Origin: Xiphophorus maculatus
Taxonomy: Eukaryota; Chordata; Actinopteri; Cyprinodontiformes; Poeciliidae
Reading direction: 5' to 3'
Length of the DNA stretch: 64,000 nt
NCBI RefSeq assembly: GCF_002775205.1
Contig: NC_036464.1
Coordinates: 2,094,501 to 2,158,500 of the forward strand
Positions 1-10,780 of the stretch are shown here, in pieces (position 1 is the first letter of the stretch; every line of letters begins with the position of its first letter). The position numbers and the translations under genes were made by a program. The notes beneath the pieces were generated by a model that was not told the DNA's origin, did no database searches, and worked only from the letters and a program-made list of their open reading frames with translations.

Positions 1-3000
1 AAAATCTCAACTTTGCATAAATGATCAGGGTTTATTAATCTGCATCATTTCCTGTTGCAGGACGTCAGAGCAAAAATTCATCCAAAGAGAAGAAATAAAA
101 CATGAATTTTAACAGTTAAGCTACTGGAACTGAGAAAAACTGGATGAATGCGACTCGGTCGTTCATGGACAGCAGCTTTTATTCAGAAGGAAATTAAAAA
201 CAGATTTCACAACCATTGATGTGCAGCTTGTGAGATGAAGACACAAAGAGGCCCAGCTGTGGGAAGTGACTCTCCATCATTCAGCGAACGCATCACGGCT
301 CTTCCTTCCTGCAGATGGAAACAGAAAAAAAACAGCTGCAGATGGATTATTTAAATCCTCACCTTCGCTGCCGCCCTTCCTCTGCCTCTTCTTCATCACA
401 CTGGTTCTTTTCCTCTGGGATCTCTCCATCATCGCCGGGTTCTACTCGTCTGTCCGTTTATTCTGCGCTCCTTTCACCTTTTCTTTTCTGCAGTGATTAT
501 GGTGCTTTATCCTAACGATGCATTCAGGCTCCAGTCTGATCTCCGAACAGAAATCCTCCAGTTTCAGCAACACATTCAGTTTCACAATCATTTAGGATTA
601 TTAACATATTTCCATTCCATCCATATTTAATGGCTCATTAAATCTGAGGAGTAGAGTCCTGAATGTCTCTGTTTCCACTTGTTGAACTGATCGTTCCCGA
701 CCCGCTGGAGGTTTTAGTTCTTACAAATAATTTCAACAGATTTCACATCAAGTCCGACTCAAAAACATCCAGGAAAAGAAACCAAAACCAGAATTTTGCC
801 TCTTCGCAAACATGGATCAACTTTATTTCAATTTTTAAATAAATATACATGTTAACTGGTTTATCCTGGATTAATAATAAACCTAACTTTTCAAAATAAA
901 TGGGTTGGTTTTTGTCTAGTCACATTCAACAAGTTAGAATATACTGTATGTCACAATGTGTCTCGTTTGTCAGCTTTTGAATTTAATCTTTAATAAGTTT
1001 TTTTATTGGTCTGATGTAATATTGTGATATTAAATGTTATGTTTCCATTGACTGTTAGCAAAAATGAACACAATTAGAAGAAACAAAAATATAAAACATA
1101 GTCTAATTAAGCTATACAATGTTCAACGTTTCTGAAATAATTGAACTTTTCAATAATATTCTAGTTTATTGTGTGGTCTGTAGGATTTCTTTGGAACAAA
1201 CCCAATGAGGACCAAATGAACCTCCGTTTCTAGAAGATCTAGCACAAAACAAGACAGTTTTATTTTTGGTTAGTAATTTCTGGTTTTAATAAATATTTAT
1301 ATAAAAAAAGTCAATCAATGGAAAAATGAAGACAATAATCAGCAGGATGGTTGAGTTTCAGTTTTTCAGCTTTAATTCAGGTTATTTTTGCAGCACCAAT
1401 TCCTGACTGTAGTGCAAAGGCATCTTCATTCTGAGTGAAAAACCTAGAAATCTTAACGTAAACTGGTTTAAACTCAGTAAGTTAAATAATCTCAGAATAC
1501 TTTTTTTCAGTAACTTCATGGTAAAGTGAGGCGATTCGTTCTGAATATTTCTGTTTTTCCAGGCTGAAGCAGTTGCAGGGTTTCTCAGGAGAAAAGCGTT
1601 TCGGATCTGTGCTGACGCTAATTGCAGCTGATCAGTGGGTTTCCACCATGTTGGTCTCCATTTTAATGACTCATTTAAATCCTCGTCTGCCTGCAGGTAG
1701 AAACCGACGAAGCCGGCCCTGTGGGATGCATACTTAGCATCCTCGGCCCCAGCAGAGCTCATCGTCGTGTTTACGGCTGCAGCTGCTCTGCAGACGCCGA
1801 AGAGACAAAAACTCTGAAGAGGCTCAATATCCAGTTTTATTAGAAACCAGGGAACGTTAATGGAAGGTTCTGGCTTCCCTCGTTCAATCTATTTCTGTTT
1901 AGAAAGTATCTGAGGAGGCGCTTGCCTCCTTCATCTTCATCTTAAGAAGACAGCAAGGGAGAAGAAAACATTAAAACTTCCTAATTACGTCGTCTGGGTT
2001 TGAATTTTTGGGGAAAACAAAGTTGATCATCACTGCTGAGATGAAAGATCTGAAAAACAACAGAGCTGTGTGAGGTGGGCCAGGATGACCTGTTGGAGAT
2101 AATTACTAAAACTGCAGAACAAGAACAGATCTGATCAGCTGCTGGAGTGAAAACTGGAAGCTTTCAGAACCCGGTACATCTCCGGTTCCGGCCCACTACC
2201 TCGGTGTTAGCTGTAACACCTCCAGCGTTTGGGCCGACTGACGTCAGGAACTGTTCACACTCGTATGTGTGGACAACGTGAGCAACAGTTCAGTCCTTCC
2301 CACATGCTAACGGCACATTAATGAGCGACGGCGGCCGAGGGGTCAGTGGGGTCCCGTCCGGTTTGTAATGCAAGTAAAAAACAAAATCAGAGAGGCGCAG
2401 AAAGTTCATCCGTCTGAATGTCACGGCTGAGTGGAAGCAGCTGGGAACAAAGTTTGACACCGAGCGCTGTGAAAAGACACGAAGCTCCTGCTGGAGGGGA
2501 ACAAACGCTGCTTTCTTTCATTCAGAGATGCTTAATTATCGGGTGGTGAGGGCCTTCTGCTGAACTGAGGCTGAAACCAAAAACAACCTCAGTGTTGCTC
2601 TGGAAACCAGCACCGAGTTCAGCCCGGAGAACGTCACGCCGAATGATGCATCCGAAAAGGCTCAAAGGAGGCAAAGTCCTACAAACCTCCAAGTCCATTC
2701 ACACCAGTCCAGTTTAGCTGGACTGGACCCAACTCTGGTCCGTCTGCCTAGAAAGTCCGGTTGGGGAGCTGTGAACTCTGATCCTACAAACCTAGGTCTG
2801 AAGTGAACTCTTGTGCGGTTCAAAAGCATACAAACACCAAGCGGATCAGAGACTGCGCCTAAAGGAGGGAGTGGACCATTGTGCAATGCATTCTGGGTAA
2901 CGGATTCTGTTTTGGGGCAATTGTCACTGACAATTTGCACACATTACATTGATATTTGGGTGTGCCAGTTGTCTCATTTAAAACAAGTCCAAAATAGAAA

Positions 3001-3628
3001 TGGAACATCAATCAAACAGAACCAAGAGTCTGTCCTCTGTGCTACCTTGTCAGATTTTCCTACCTTAGCGTGGATAGATATCCCTGTCTGTCAGTGCTAC
3101 CCGTCTAAATCTTCTACAGTCATGTTTACAAGCCAAAAGCTACAGCAGGTTGTGTTAATGCTAAATATTATCATTGGAAAACATTCTTTGAGTGATGAGA
3201 CTGAAGCGTAGGAGTTATGCTTAGCATATCATTAAAACTATTTACACACCGCCGACCCATTTAGCTGATCACTGACGGTACCGGAGTCCGACTCCATCAA
3301 GCTGCTGTAGGACAGCTGATGAAACTCACAAATAAAAAGGAGAAACAGGAACTCAGATGAATTATTTCCATCAACATTTATTATGACGTTGTAACGGAAA
3401 ATTAAAATAAAAAGAAAGTAGCTGCTGAGTGAAGGACCAAAGAGAAGAATCTTCATTTTCACACTTTAAATTACAATGAACATTTAACACTGGAAGACAT
3501 TTAAAATATCCTAAATAAATAAACAGAAACTACAAAATAAAAGGAATTATGAAGTCTCTGGTCTCCATTAAACCTCTCTTTTTTAAAGAACACTTTTGTT
3601 TATAAAGCATCTATTTTTGTCTATAAAG
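1..3628. other. Intergenic stretch, no supported gene
   Basis: I find no exon chain with matching phases here. The open frames are short, AT-rich and without family motifs. Positions 2,690-2,960 resemble a segment near 49,560-49,760: both contain phrases like ACCAAGTGGACCAGAG and GCATTCTGGGTAA. This suggests a diverged dispersed repeat. The rest looks like ordinary AT-rich non-coding fish DNA. Confidence 0.5.
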
Positions 3629-4867
3629 CTACACCTGGTCTGGCGTTCTGATTGGCTGTGGTTTCTTCCTGGAGGAGGACATTGGCTGACATGATGCTGC
3701 CATCACCAAACTGTTCTCCTTCTCCATTTCACTTCCATGAACATGGAAAGTTCTCCTGATCGTTGACCTGTTGTTGTGTCTCTGCTCTGTCTTCTCTCAC
3801 CTCCAGTCGGTCGTGACAGATGGCTGCTGGTACTGAGCCCGGTTCTGGTTCTGCTGGAGGTTTCTTCCTGTTAGAGGGGAGTTCTTCTTCTCCACTGTCG
3901 CTACATGCATGCTCTGGATGAGGGACTGCTGTAAAGTCAACAACTCAACACAAGCGATTTGCTGTCGCCCCCTGCTGGTCAGGAGGAGTGAATGCTGTTA
4001 GTGATGACTCCATACAATCTGCTGGGTTTTATTTGGTACAAACTTTTTAAACTACTTTAATAATTAACTGAACCTAATTGATTACTTGGATCAATAGTAA
4101 TCTGACTAAATTGAAATTACTTTTTTGTAAAATGCCTCGACAACATTGTTGTGAATTAACGTTATAATTATAAGCTTTTGGTATCTACTTTTGAGGTTTT
4201 GGTATCTACTTTTGAGGTTTTGGTATCTACTTTTGAGGTTTTGAACTTTCTTGTATTAGTTGTTGGGGTTTTTGTTTGTTTTTTATATTGTTTATTGGTG
4301 GGGCTCATTTGTTAGTTTGAAAGTTCAATTTTATATACTGCCAATTCACAACAAACGTCATCTCAATGCACTTTGAAGTAATTTTAGTTCAATCACATGT
4401 ACTCCAATTGCTAGTACAATGATCTCAGTTAATTATTAAAGTAGTTTAAAAAGTTTGTACCAAATAAAACCCAGCAGATTGTATGGAGTCATCACTAACA
4501 GCATTCACTCCTCCTGACCAGCAGGGGGCGACAGCAAATCGCTTGTGTTGAGTTGTGGACTTTACAGCAGTCCCTCATCCAGAGCATGCATGTAGCGACA
4601 GTGGAGAAGAAGAACTCCCCTCTAACAGGAAGAAACCTCCAGCAGAACCAGAACCGGGCTCAGTACCAGCAGCCATCTGTCACGACCGACTGGAGGTGAG
4701 AGAAGACAGAGCAGAGACACAACAACAGGTCAACGATCAGGAGAACTTTCCATGTTCATGGAAGTGAAATGGAGAAGGAGAACAGTTTGGTGATGGCAGC
4801 ATCATGTCAGCCAATGTCCTCCTCCAGGAAGAAACCACAGCCAATCAGAACGCCAGACCAGGTGTAG
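3629..4867. repeat. Long inverted repeat, 443-bp arms with 353-bp spacer
   Basis: The left arm (3,629-4,071) is the near-perfect reverse complement of the right arm (4,425-4,867). Both arms are exactly 443 bp, so no indels separate them. One substitution is obvious: GTCAACAACTC in the left arm against GTCCACAACTC in the reversed right arm. Outer ends read CTACACCTGGTCTGG and CCAGACCAGGTGTAG. Each arm carries the dispersed motif CTAACAGGAAGAAACCTCCA, which also occurs in the 7.2-8.3 kb array. The spacer (4,072-4,424) holds a short tandem repeat and a phrase resembling a fish LINE or SINE tail near 4,330. The near identity implies a young inverted duplication or a fold-back element. I see no target-site duplication. 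Confidence 0.9.
4176..4241. repeat. 22-bp tandem repeat, three copies
   Basis: The phrase TTTTGGTATCTACTTTTGAG recurs three times head to tail with no visible change, inside the spacer of the long inverted repeat. Confidence 0.85.
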
Positions 4868-5211
4868 AATCTATGGGGGAAAAAAATAACAGAAAACAAA
4901 AACAGTTGAAATAAATAATGTAGTAGAAACAGAAAATGACAAACCGCAGCATAAATACAGACAGATCACAATAAACCAGTCTAAGCCTTTTCATAATCAA
5001 TGTCATAACCATGGCAACGCTAAAACGATGCAAGAACACATTCTCAAAAATAAATAAACATTAAATTCTAACATTTAAGCCTGAAATTCAAAGACATTTT
5101 AAATATCTAAAATAAATAAAATTAATTATGAAGTCTCTAAACAAAATTGTCCATTAAAAGCAACAACAAAAAAACCAATGGCTAGATGAGTTTAAAGTAC
5201 CAGACTGAAAA

Positions 5212-5361
5212 TTATCCAGTTTTTGGTAGAAAGAAGAAGAAAAAAAAAAGATAAACTGAAGTCGCTTTAATAAATATTTTAAGTTCAGTCTTTTTCTCTG
5301 TCGGCCAATGTGAGGCAATGAAGGGCGAAATCCGAGACAACAAGATGATCCAGGAGGATTC
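5212..5361 (-). CDS. Exon-like unit A (last) of a minus-strand duplicated series
   Basis: A pyrimidine-rich acceptor (gttgtccttcag) precedes an open frame that starts ESSWIILLS and runs 49 codons to TAA at 5,212-5,214. Its first ~57 nt align with the start of unit C (ESSWII, then a CCCTTCATT-containing stretch). After that it diverges and lacks the LLMDDL..SLP.EMLQ tail of the other units. It could be a real terminal exon or a decayed copy. I do not recognise the protein. Confidence 0.3.
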   Translation of the reverse strand, partial: ESSWIILLSRISPFIASHWPTEKKTELKIFIKATSVYLFFFFFFLPKTG

Positions 5362-5468
5362 CTGAAGGACAACAGGACAGGCGCAAGTTTAAGGTCAAAC
5401 CCTTAACTCAGAATGAAACTGTCACTTTTCAAAAACATGCAACTATCACTTAAATAACAGCAAAATAC

Positions 5469-5588
5469 CTGTAGCATTTCATGAGGAAGACTGCTGAATC
5501 CAATGGTAGGGTCACCAAGGTCATCCATCAGCAGGGTGGCGATGAGGTTCTTTTCCGTTGTAGCTGGGGCAATGATCCAGGAGTGTTC
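5469..5588 (-). CDS. Exon-like unit B of a minus-strand duplicated series
   Basis: Acceptor ctggtcttcag leads into a 120-nt, 40-codon open segment in phase 0-0, ending CTACAG before a GTATTTT donor. It begins EHSWII and ends LLMDDL.DPTIG.SSLPHEMLQ. The 107-nt intervening sequence to unit A and the 109-nt one from unit C match in length and content. The SLP.EML ending faintly recalls the start of an F-box, but that is weak inference. Confidence 0.35.
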
Positions 5589-5697
5589 CTGAAGACCAGG
5601 ACAACAAGAGGACGGGTGTTGGGTTAACCCTTTAATAACTCAATGAAAAGTCACTTTTCAAAAACTCACACTTGCAAATATCAAACAGCAAAAATAC

Positions 5698-5889
5698 CTG
5701 CAGCTTTTCTGGAGAAAGACTGCTGAGACTGATGGTAGGGTAATTAAGGTCATCCATCAGCAGGAGGTGGCCGAGGAGATGAGGGCTTCTTCCGTCGTCG
5801 TCGGGGCGGTGTGGGCTTCTTCCATCGTCGTTGGGGGTCCAATGAAGGGCAAAATCCAAGACGAAAAACCAGATGATCCAGGAGGATTC
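5698..5889 (-). CDS. Exon-like unit C of a minus-strand duplicated series
   Basis: Acceptor ttctgtccttcag is followed by 192 nt (64 codons, phase 0-0) and a CTGCAG/GTATTTT donor. It starts ESSWII and ends LLMDDL.YPTIS.SSLSPEKLQ. Compared with unit B it has extra codons that include an internal duplication (DDGRSPH twice). Equal phase, equal intron length and conserved splice signals with units B and D argue for selection on a coding unit. Nonetheless the gene is unrecognised and transcription is unproven. Confidence 0.35.
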
Positions 5890-5999
5890 CTGAAGGACAG
5901 AATACAAGACGGGTGCAGGTTTGAGGTCAAACCCTTTAACAACTCTGAAATCATCACTTTTCAAAAAAAATCAAAAGACCTCGTAAAACAGCAAAATAA

Positions 6000-6098
6000 C
6001 TGCAGCATTTCTTGAGGAAGACTTCTGAGCCCGATGCCAGGGTCACTGAGGTCATCCATCAGCAGTGGGTTGTGATGAAGTCCTTTTCTGTCGGTCAT
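6000..6098 (-). CDS. Exon-like unit D (5'-most) of the duplicated series
   Basis: An ATG at 6,096-6,098 opens a 33-codon frame beginning MTDRKGL and ending LLMDDLSDPGIGLRSLPQEM-LQ, homologous to units B and C. The position equivalent to the donor GT reads TT, so the splice site is lost or this copy is dead. The intervening sequence to unit C is 110 nt, matching the other gaps. It is either a first exon using another donor or a broken duplicate. Confidence 0.25.
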
Positions 6099-6285
6099 TG
6101 TGAGCAGTCAGGGAGTAGGTGAGTCACTTGAGGATTTTCCTCCCAATGAGTCGGTGGTCCTGTCGGTTTTTGTAGTCACTCCAATGTTATTTTTATTGTT
6201 ACCTTCTTAGTAATCTTTATAATGGATTCGATACACATATTTGATTGAAGAATCTAAGATTGGTTGGTTTGTTTTCACACCTTTA

Positions 6286-6720
6286 CCCGTCGGGAGGGTT
6301 CGTTTTCACACAAACCCGCCCGAAGGGCAACTAACCCCTTACCCGTCGGGAGGGTTCGTTTTCACACAAACCCGCCCGAAGGGCAACTAACCCCTTACCC
6401 GTCGGGAGGGTTCGTTTTCACACAAACCCGCCCGAAGGGCAGTTAACCCTTTACCCATCGGGAGGGTTCGTTTTCACACAAACCCGCCTGAAGGGCAACT
6501 AACCCCTTACCCGTCGGGAGGGTTCGTTTTCACACAAACCCGCCCGAAGGGCAACTAACCCCTTACCCGGCGGGAGGGTTCGTTTTCACACAAACCCCCC
6601 CGAAGGGCAACTAACCCCTTACCCGTCGGGAGGGTTCGTTTTCACACAAACCCCCCCGAAGGGCAACTAACCCCTTACCCGTCGGGAGGGTTCGTTTTCA
6701 CACACACACACTCAACCGAA
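6286..6720. repeat. 56-bp minisatellite with palindromic unit, ~8 copies
   Basis: Copies begin at 6286, 6342, 6398, 6454, 6510, 6566, 6622 and 6678, the last one degenerate. Each unit starts CCCGTCGGGAGGGTTCGTTT and later has AAACCCGCCCGAAGGG. The reverse complement of the second part matches the first with few mismatches, so every unit can form a ~20-bp hairpin. The array then grades into CA repeats and diverged copies. Confidence 0.92.
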
Positions 6721-7190
6721 CGGTAGCCCAAGCCCTTTACCCGGGCTCTCTTTCACACCTTTACCCTTTTGTAACCAAGATCAGAATTACCTTTCAAATA
6801 GCCTACCGTGTTTTTCTTTGGTGGAGCATTGTGCATAGAGTGGATTGATCCTTTCATTGTACTCGTTTGTTACCAAATTCCTTGAACCCATTCGATGACT
6901 TCATAGCCTTGAGAAGTGGCAACAGGAGGTACCAAACCACATTTCCTGGTGCTGGATTCACATCCCTACCTTTCACAGTCCGAGGCCATCTGGTGTCTTC
7001 AGAGTTTTTGTTCCATCTCAACAAAAACTGTTGATCGGCTTCTATATCTTCCCAGTCCATATACCATGTCTTCCCGGTCCATATACCATAGCTTTCAGGT
7101 CCATATACCATAGCTTTCAGGTCCATATACTATGTGTTGACAAGGACTTAAATTACCAACCATGAGCTCAAAACCATCATCCCCCAACAG
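6721..7190. other. Non-coding stretch with short tandem duplications
   Basis: A phrase like GGTCCATATACCATAGCTTT is repeated about four times around 7,050-7,130, so the minus-strand frame there reads as a repeated GPESYGIW-type peptide. A minus-strand segment ending ACTGTGAAAG/GTAGGG near 6,975 looks donor-like, but I cannot place it in a gene. Confidence 0.4.
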
Positions 7191-8340
7191 ACACTGAGGA
7201 TGCATGTTGTGACAGTGGAGAGAAAAAAACTGCCGTTTAGCAGGAAAATTTCCTAAAGAGAAACTTCCCTTCAACAGGAAGACGTACAAAAAAAAACAAC
7301 AACTGTAGTTTTCAAACAATGATTAAAAGTTATGCAAGCTGAAGCATAACTCGTACTCAAGATGTCTGCTGTGACAGAGGATAGGAAAAACTTCCCTTTA
7401 ACAGGAAGACTTTCCAAAATAAGGTTAACACTGCACCAATTATTTAAATTGGTTAAAAGTTCAGCTAAAGCAATGACTTGTACTGAGGATCCCACCTGGT
7501 GACAGTGGAGAGGAAAAACTTCCCTTTAACAGGAAGATTTTCCAAAAGAAGTCAACACTGCACCAATTTAAATTTGTTAAGTTATACAGGTAAGCTTAGG
7601 CAATGCCTCATAATGAACATGCATGTAGTGACAGTAGAAAGGAAAAGCTTCCCTTTAACAAGAAGAGTTTCCGAAACAAACAAACAAAAAAAAAGAATAA
7701 AAGTTATCAAACATTGGTTAAAAGCTATGAAAGCTTAAGCAATGCCTTGTGTTGAGGATACATCTGGTGACAGTGGAGGAACAACTTCCCTTTAACAGGA
7801 ACACTTCCAAAAAATGAACACTGCACCAATTATGTAAATTCATTATAAATAAACTTAAGCTATGCCTCCTACTGATGACCCACGTGGCAACAAGAATGGA
7901 AAAACTTCCCTTCAACAGGAAGACTTTCCAAAATAAGGTTAACACTAGACCAATTTAATTTGGCTAAAAGTTAAGCTAAAGCAATAACTTGTACTGAATA
8001 TCCATCTGGTGACAGTGCAGAGGAAAGACTTCCCTTTAACAGGAAGACTTTCCAATAAAAGGCTGACACTGCACCAATTATTTAAATTCATTAAAAGTAA
8101 AGTAAGCTTAAGCAAGGCCTCCTACTGAGGATGCAAGTGGTGACTGTGGAGAGAAAAAGCTTCCCTTTAACATGAAGACTTTCCAAAATGAGGCTAACAC
8201 TGCACCAATTATTTAAATTGGTTAAAAGTTAAGTAAGCTAAATCAATGCCTCATATTTAGGATGCATGTAGTGACAGTGGAGAGGATAAACTTCCCTTTA
8301 ACAGGAAGAACCCTCCAGCAGAACCAGAAGTTGGTTCTGT
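7190..8340. repeat. ~130-bp degenerate tandem array, ~9 copies
   Basis: The phrases GTGACAGTGGAGAGG and ACTTCCCTTTAACAGGAAGA recur near 7209, 7369, 7499, 7629, 7768, 7890, 8010, 8141 and 8270, a spacing of roughly 120-160 bp. Between them CACTGCACCAATTATTTAAAT recurs in shorter or diverged form. The last copy continues into CCAGCAGAACCAGAA and GGCCATCTGTCACGACC, which also occur in the arms of the 3.6-4.9 kb inverted repeat. The array therefore appears to have expanded from the front of that dispersed element. Confidence 0.85.
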
Positions 8341-9750
8341 ATGAAAGGCCATCTGTCACGACCCCCGGGGGATTTGAGAGGACAGAGCAAAGAGAGAGAC
8401 AGAAAAAGAAAAAGAGCTGCTCCAGGAGTGTTTCTATAGGAGAAAATAGAGTTAGTTGTAGTAGAAGTTGCTTTGGTGGCTTCATCTATGAGAAAAAAAG
8501 TTATTTGCAACACAAGGTCCACCGGTTGCTTAGTCTAGGAGAGAAAATGGGTTAAAACAAACTTAAACACTGAAGGACAGGTCCCAGTCGATCCTCTCCA
8601 GAAGGAAAACATGGAGTTCAGCTGAAAACCTGCGAATAAGAGATGGTGGATTACAGTGTGAACATTACCTCTGTGACCTCCGACCTGCAGCTCCAGGAGA
8701 TCCCTCCGTTGTCCGTTGTTGTCCAGAAGAAATGAAGTCGCATGACGAAATTGCAAGAGGCCACACGTTGTTCCGGCGCAAAAATGTATCTTTTTTTTAT
8801 GTTTAAATTGAACGTAAATGAAATTTGTTTGAGTTATTGAGTTATTAAAGTATGGACCCTACATTTCAAACTATTAAGTAGGTACAAAAAATAAAAAAAA
8901 TTGTGCATGTTGAAATATAAAGACCTCATGGTCACCCAAAAACATATCTGATACTCACTGGAAAGATAAATACTATCCCAATGCAGCTATACTAATGTCA
9001 ACATAGCCACATTATATTGGTACTAATAAGTAGGTACTGTATGTTATCAAGGTTTATTAGTGATATTTACAAAGCCTAAGCTGAATAATTTCCTACAGCA
9101 TCTAAACTGTACTTGCCAAGTCCTTGGCAGCCATCTTTCTTTCAAATCACAACTGACTTTAAGCCAGGAACTTAAGATTGCAGATATCAGATTCTAGTTA
9201 CACCTAAACCTGAACCGGTCACAAGACCACAGTAACTGCTTCAAACACTAAAAACCCAAAGACAGAAGGATTTACAACAGCAGATCCTTCTCAGCTCATT
9301 GACTCTCAGCAGAGAATCAAACCAAACCAGCAGCAGGAGGCCTAGCGTTGGCCTTCAACAAACAGCGTTAGCATCAGCAGCGTAGCAAAACCCGCAACAG
9401 CTCCTACCCTGAGATGTCTTCTGGACCCGCCATTGGAACAGTTCTTTGACTTAACCAACCTTTGATGGGTTGGGCGGATCCGCCAGGCACCTTGTAGCGA
9501 TTCCTCAGCTTGATTGAAGGGAATCCTCAGCTTGATTGTAGTAAATCCATAATCAATCATCTGCTAGCACCAGATGCTATATCTCTCAGATGTTTCAGGG
9601 ACGCCAGTAACCAAACAAGAGGCCTTGGTCGGGTCTCTCCTTGTGTGCTGCTCTGTTTAGACACACACAAGAAATGGCTTCACTAACGTCATCGGTGGAA
9701 AAAGACAAACAACTTAGAATAAGGTTTCCGAAAAATAACTTACCGAATAA
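8341..9750. other. No supported gene
   Basis: After the last array unit the sequence is AT-rich with short frames only. A minus-strand segment near 9,420-9,450 has an ATG-led stretch followed by GGTAGGAG, which could be a donor, but I could not connect it to other exons. Confidence 0.4.
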
Positions 9751-10110
9751 CCAACGCAGCGACTTCAAACATGGCGCTCCCGCGGCCTACTTGTCATCAC
9801 TGCGGCCTGCTCAGGTCAAGTACAAGACGCCACTAGGCCTCGATGAACAACGACACGATTTCAATCGGATCCACCAAAGTTTCCGTCGACAGGCTGAGCG
9901 TCCACTCGGATTCCGCGTCTTTGAGATCAGAAAATATCATTTTTAAAGGTCCAGGTCCCAAAGTTCATGAATATCAGACCGACAGTGTCGTGTCTCCATG
10001 CGGCCAGGCGCTAACAGCAGCTAGTTTTTAAAAACGCTCACGTGGAAGCTGCGTCATATTTCTACCCAGCATGGCGCATGCGCGTCACGCTAATTAGTAA
10101 CAAAAATGGC
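9750..10110 (-). promoter_or_regulatory. CpG-rich promoter-like block with NRF1 palindrome
   Basis: CpG is frequent here and depleted on both sides. The block has a perfect GCGCATGCGC (10,074-10,083, NRF1-type), a CACGTG E-box (10,039-10,044) and several ATGGCGC phrases. Read on the minus strand, a consensus donor CG/GTAAGT lies at about 9,752, just after an ATGTTTGAAGTCGCTGCG stretch. That would suit a first exon of a minus-strand transcript leading toward the exon-like units at 5-6 kb. No protein family is recognisable and the link is inference. Confidence 0.4.
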
Positions 10111-10379
10111 GCCAATCTCCACTGTTACCAGATTTGCCATTTTCCAGTCCAAACACGGTAAAACTGAACCTGCAAAACCTGTGAAACCTGCCCAACTGCA
10201 AAGAAACAGTCCAGATCTAAACCGCTAATAAAACTCATGTTTTATATGTTTTATTCATAATTTATCCCTAATATAGTTTTAGATTAATTTAGAGAAACAT
10301 CAATTTTCTTTATTTTTTATAATGTAGGACTGAAGAATTTTAAGTTTTCAAAATGTAAATTTTTCTAAAAACAAACTAA

Positions 10380-10382
<3 letters not shown>

Positions 10383-10464
<82 letters not shown>
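10383..10464. repeat. (AT)n microsatellite, left block
   Basis: Uninterrupted AT dinucleotides run up to the left end of the TIR element at 10,465. Confidence 0.97.
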
Positions 10465-10465
<1 letters not shown>

Positions 10466-10690
10466 TGCTCAAAAAATAAAGGGAACACTCAAATAACACA
10501 TCCTAGATCTGAATGAAAGAAATATTCTCATTGAATACTTTGTTCTGTACAAAGTTCCATTTGCACAACAGCAGGTGAAATTGATTGTCAATCAGTGTTG
10601 CTTCCTAAGTGGACAGTTTGATTTCACAGAAGTTTGATTTACTTGGAGTTATATTGTGTTGTTTAAGTGTTCCCTTTATTTTTTTGAGCA

Positions 10691-10691
<1 letters not shown>
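10465..10691. mobile_element. 227-bp Tc1/mariner-like TIR element (non-autonomous)
   Basis: The left end reads CTGCTCAAAAAATAAAGGGA and the right end is its reverse complement with one extra base (TCCCTTTATTTTTTTGAGCAG). TIRs of ~25 bp are flanked on each side by TA. The interior is too short to code for a transposase. TIRs next to TA duplications are the hallmark of the Tc1/mariner superfamily, and this terminus is familiar from fish elements. AT-repeat flanks make the exact TA duplication ambiguous. Confidence 0.8.
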
Positions 10692-10766
<75 letters not shown>

Positions 10767-10780
10767 ATGTATATATATAC
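10692..10780. repeat. (AT)n microsatellite, right block
   Basis: Continues the AT tract interrupted by the TIR element, then degrades to mixed ATGT and ATAC repeats. Confidence 0.95.

Noticed and set aside
1382..1762. 126-codon minus-strand frame
   Set aside because: No domain, no splice partner and a composition like its non-coding surroundings.
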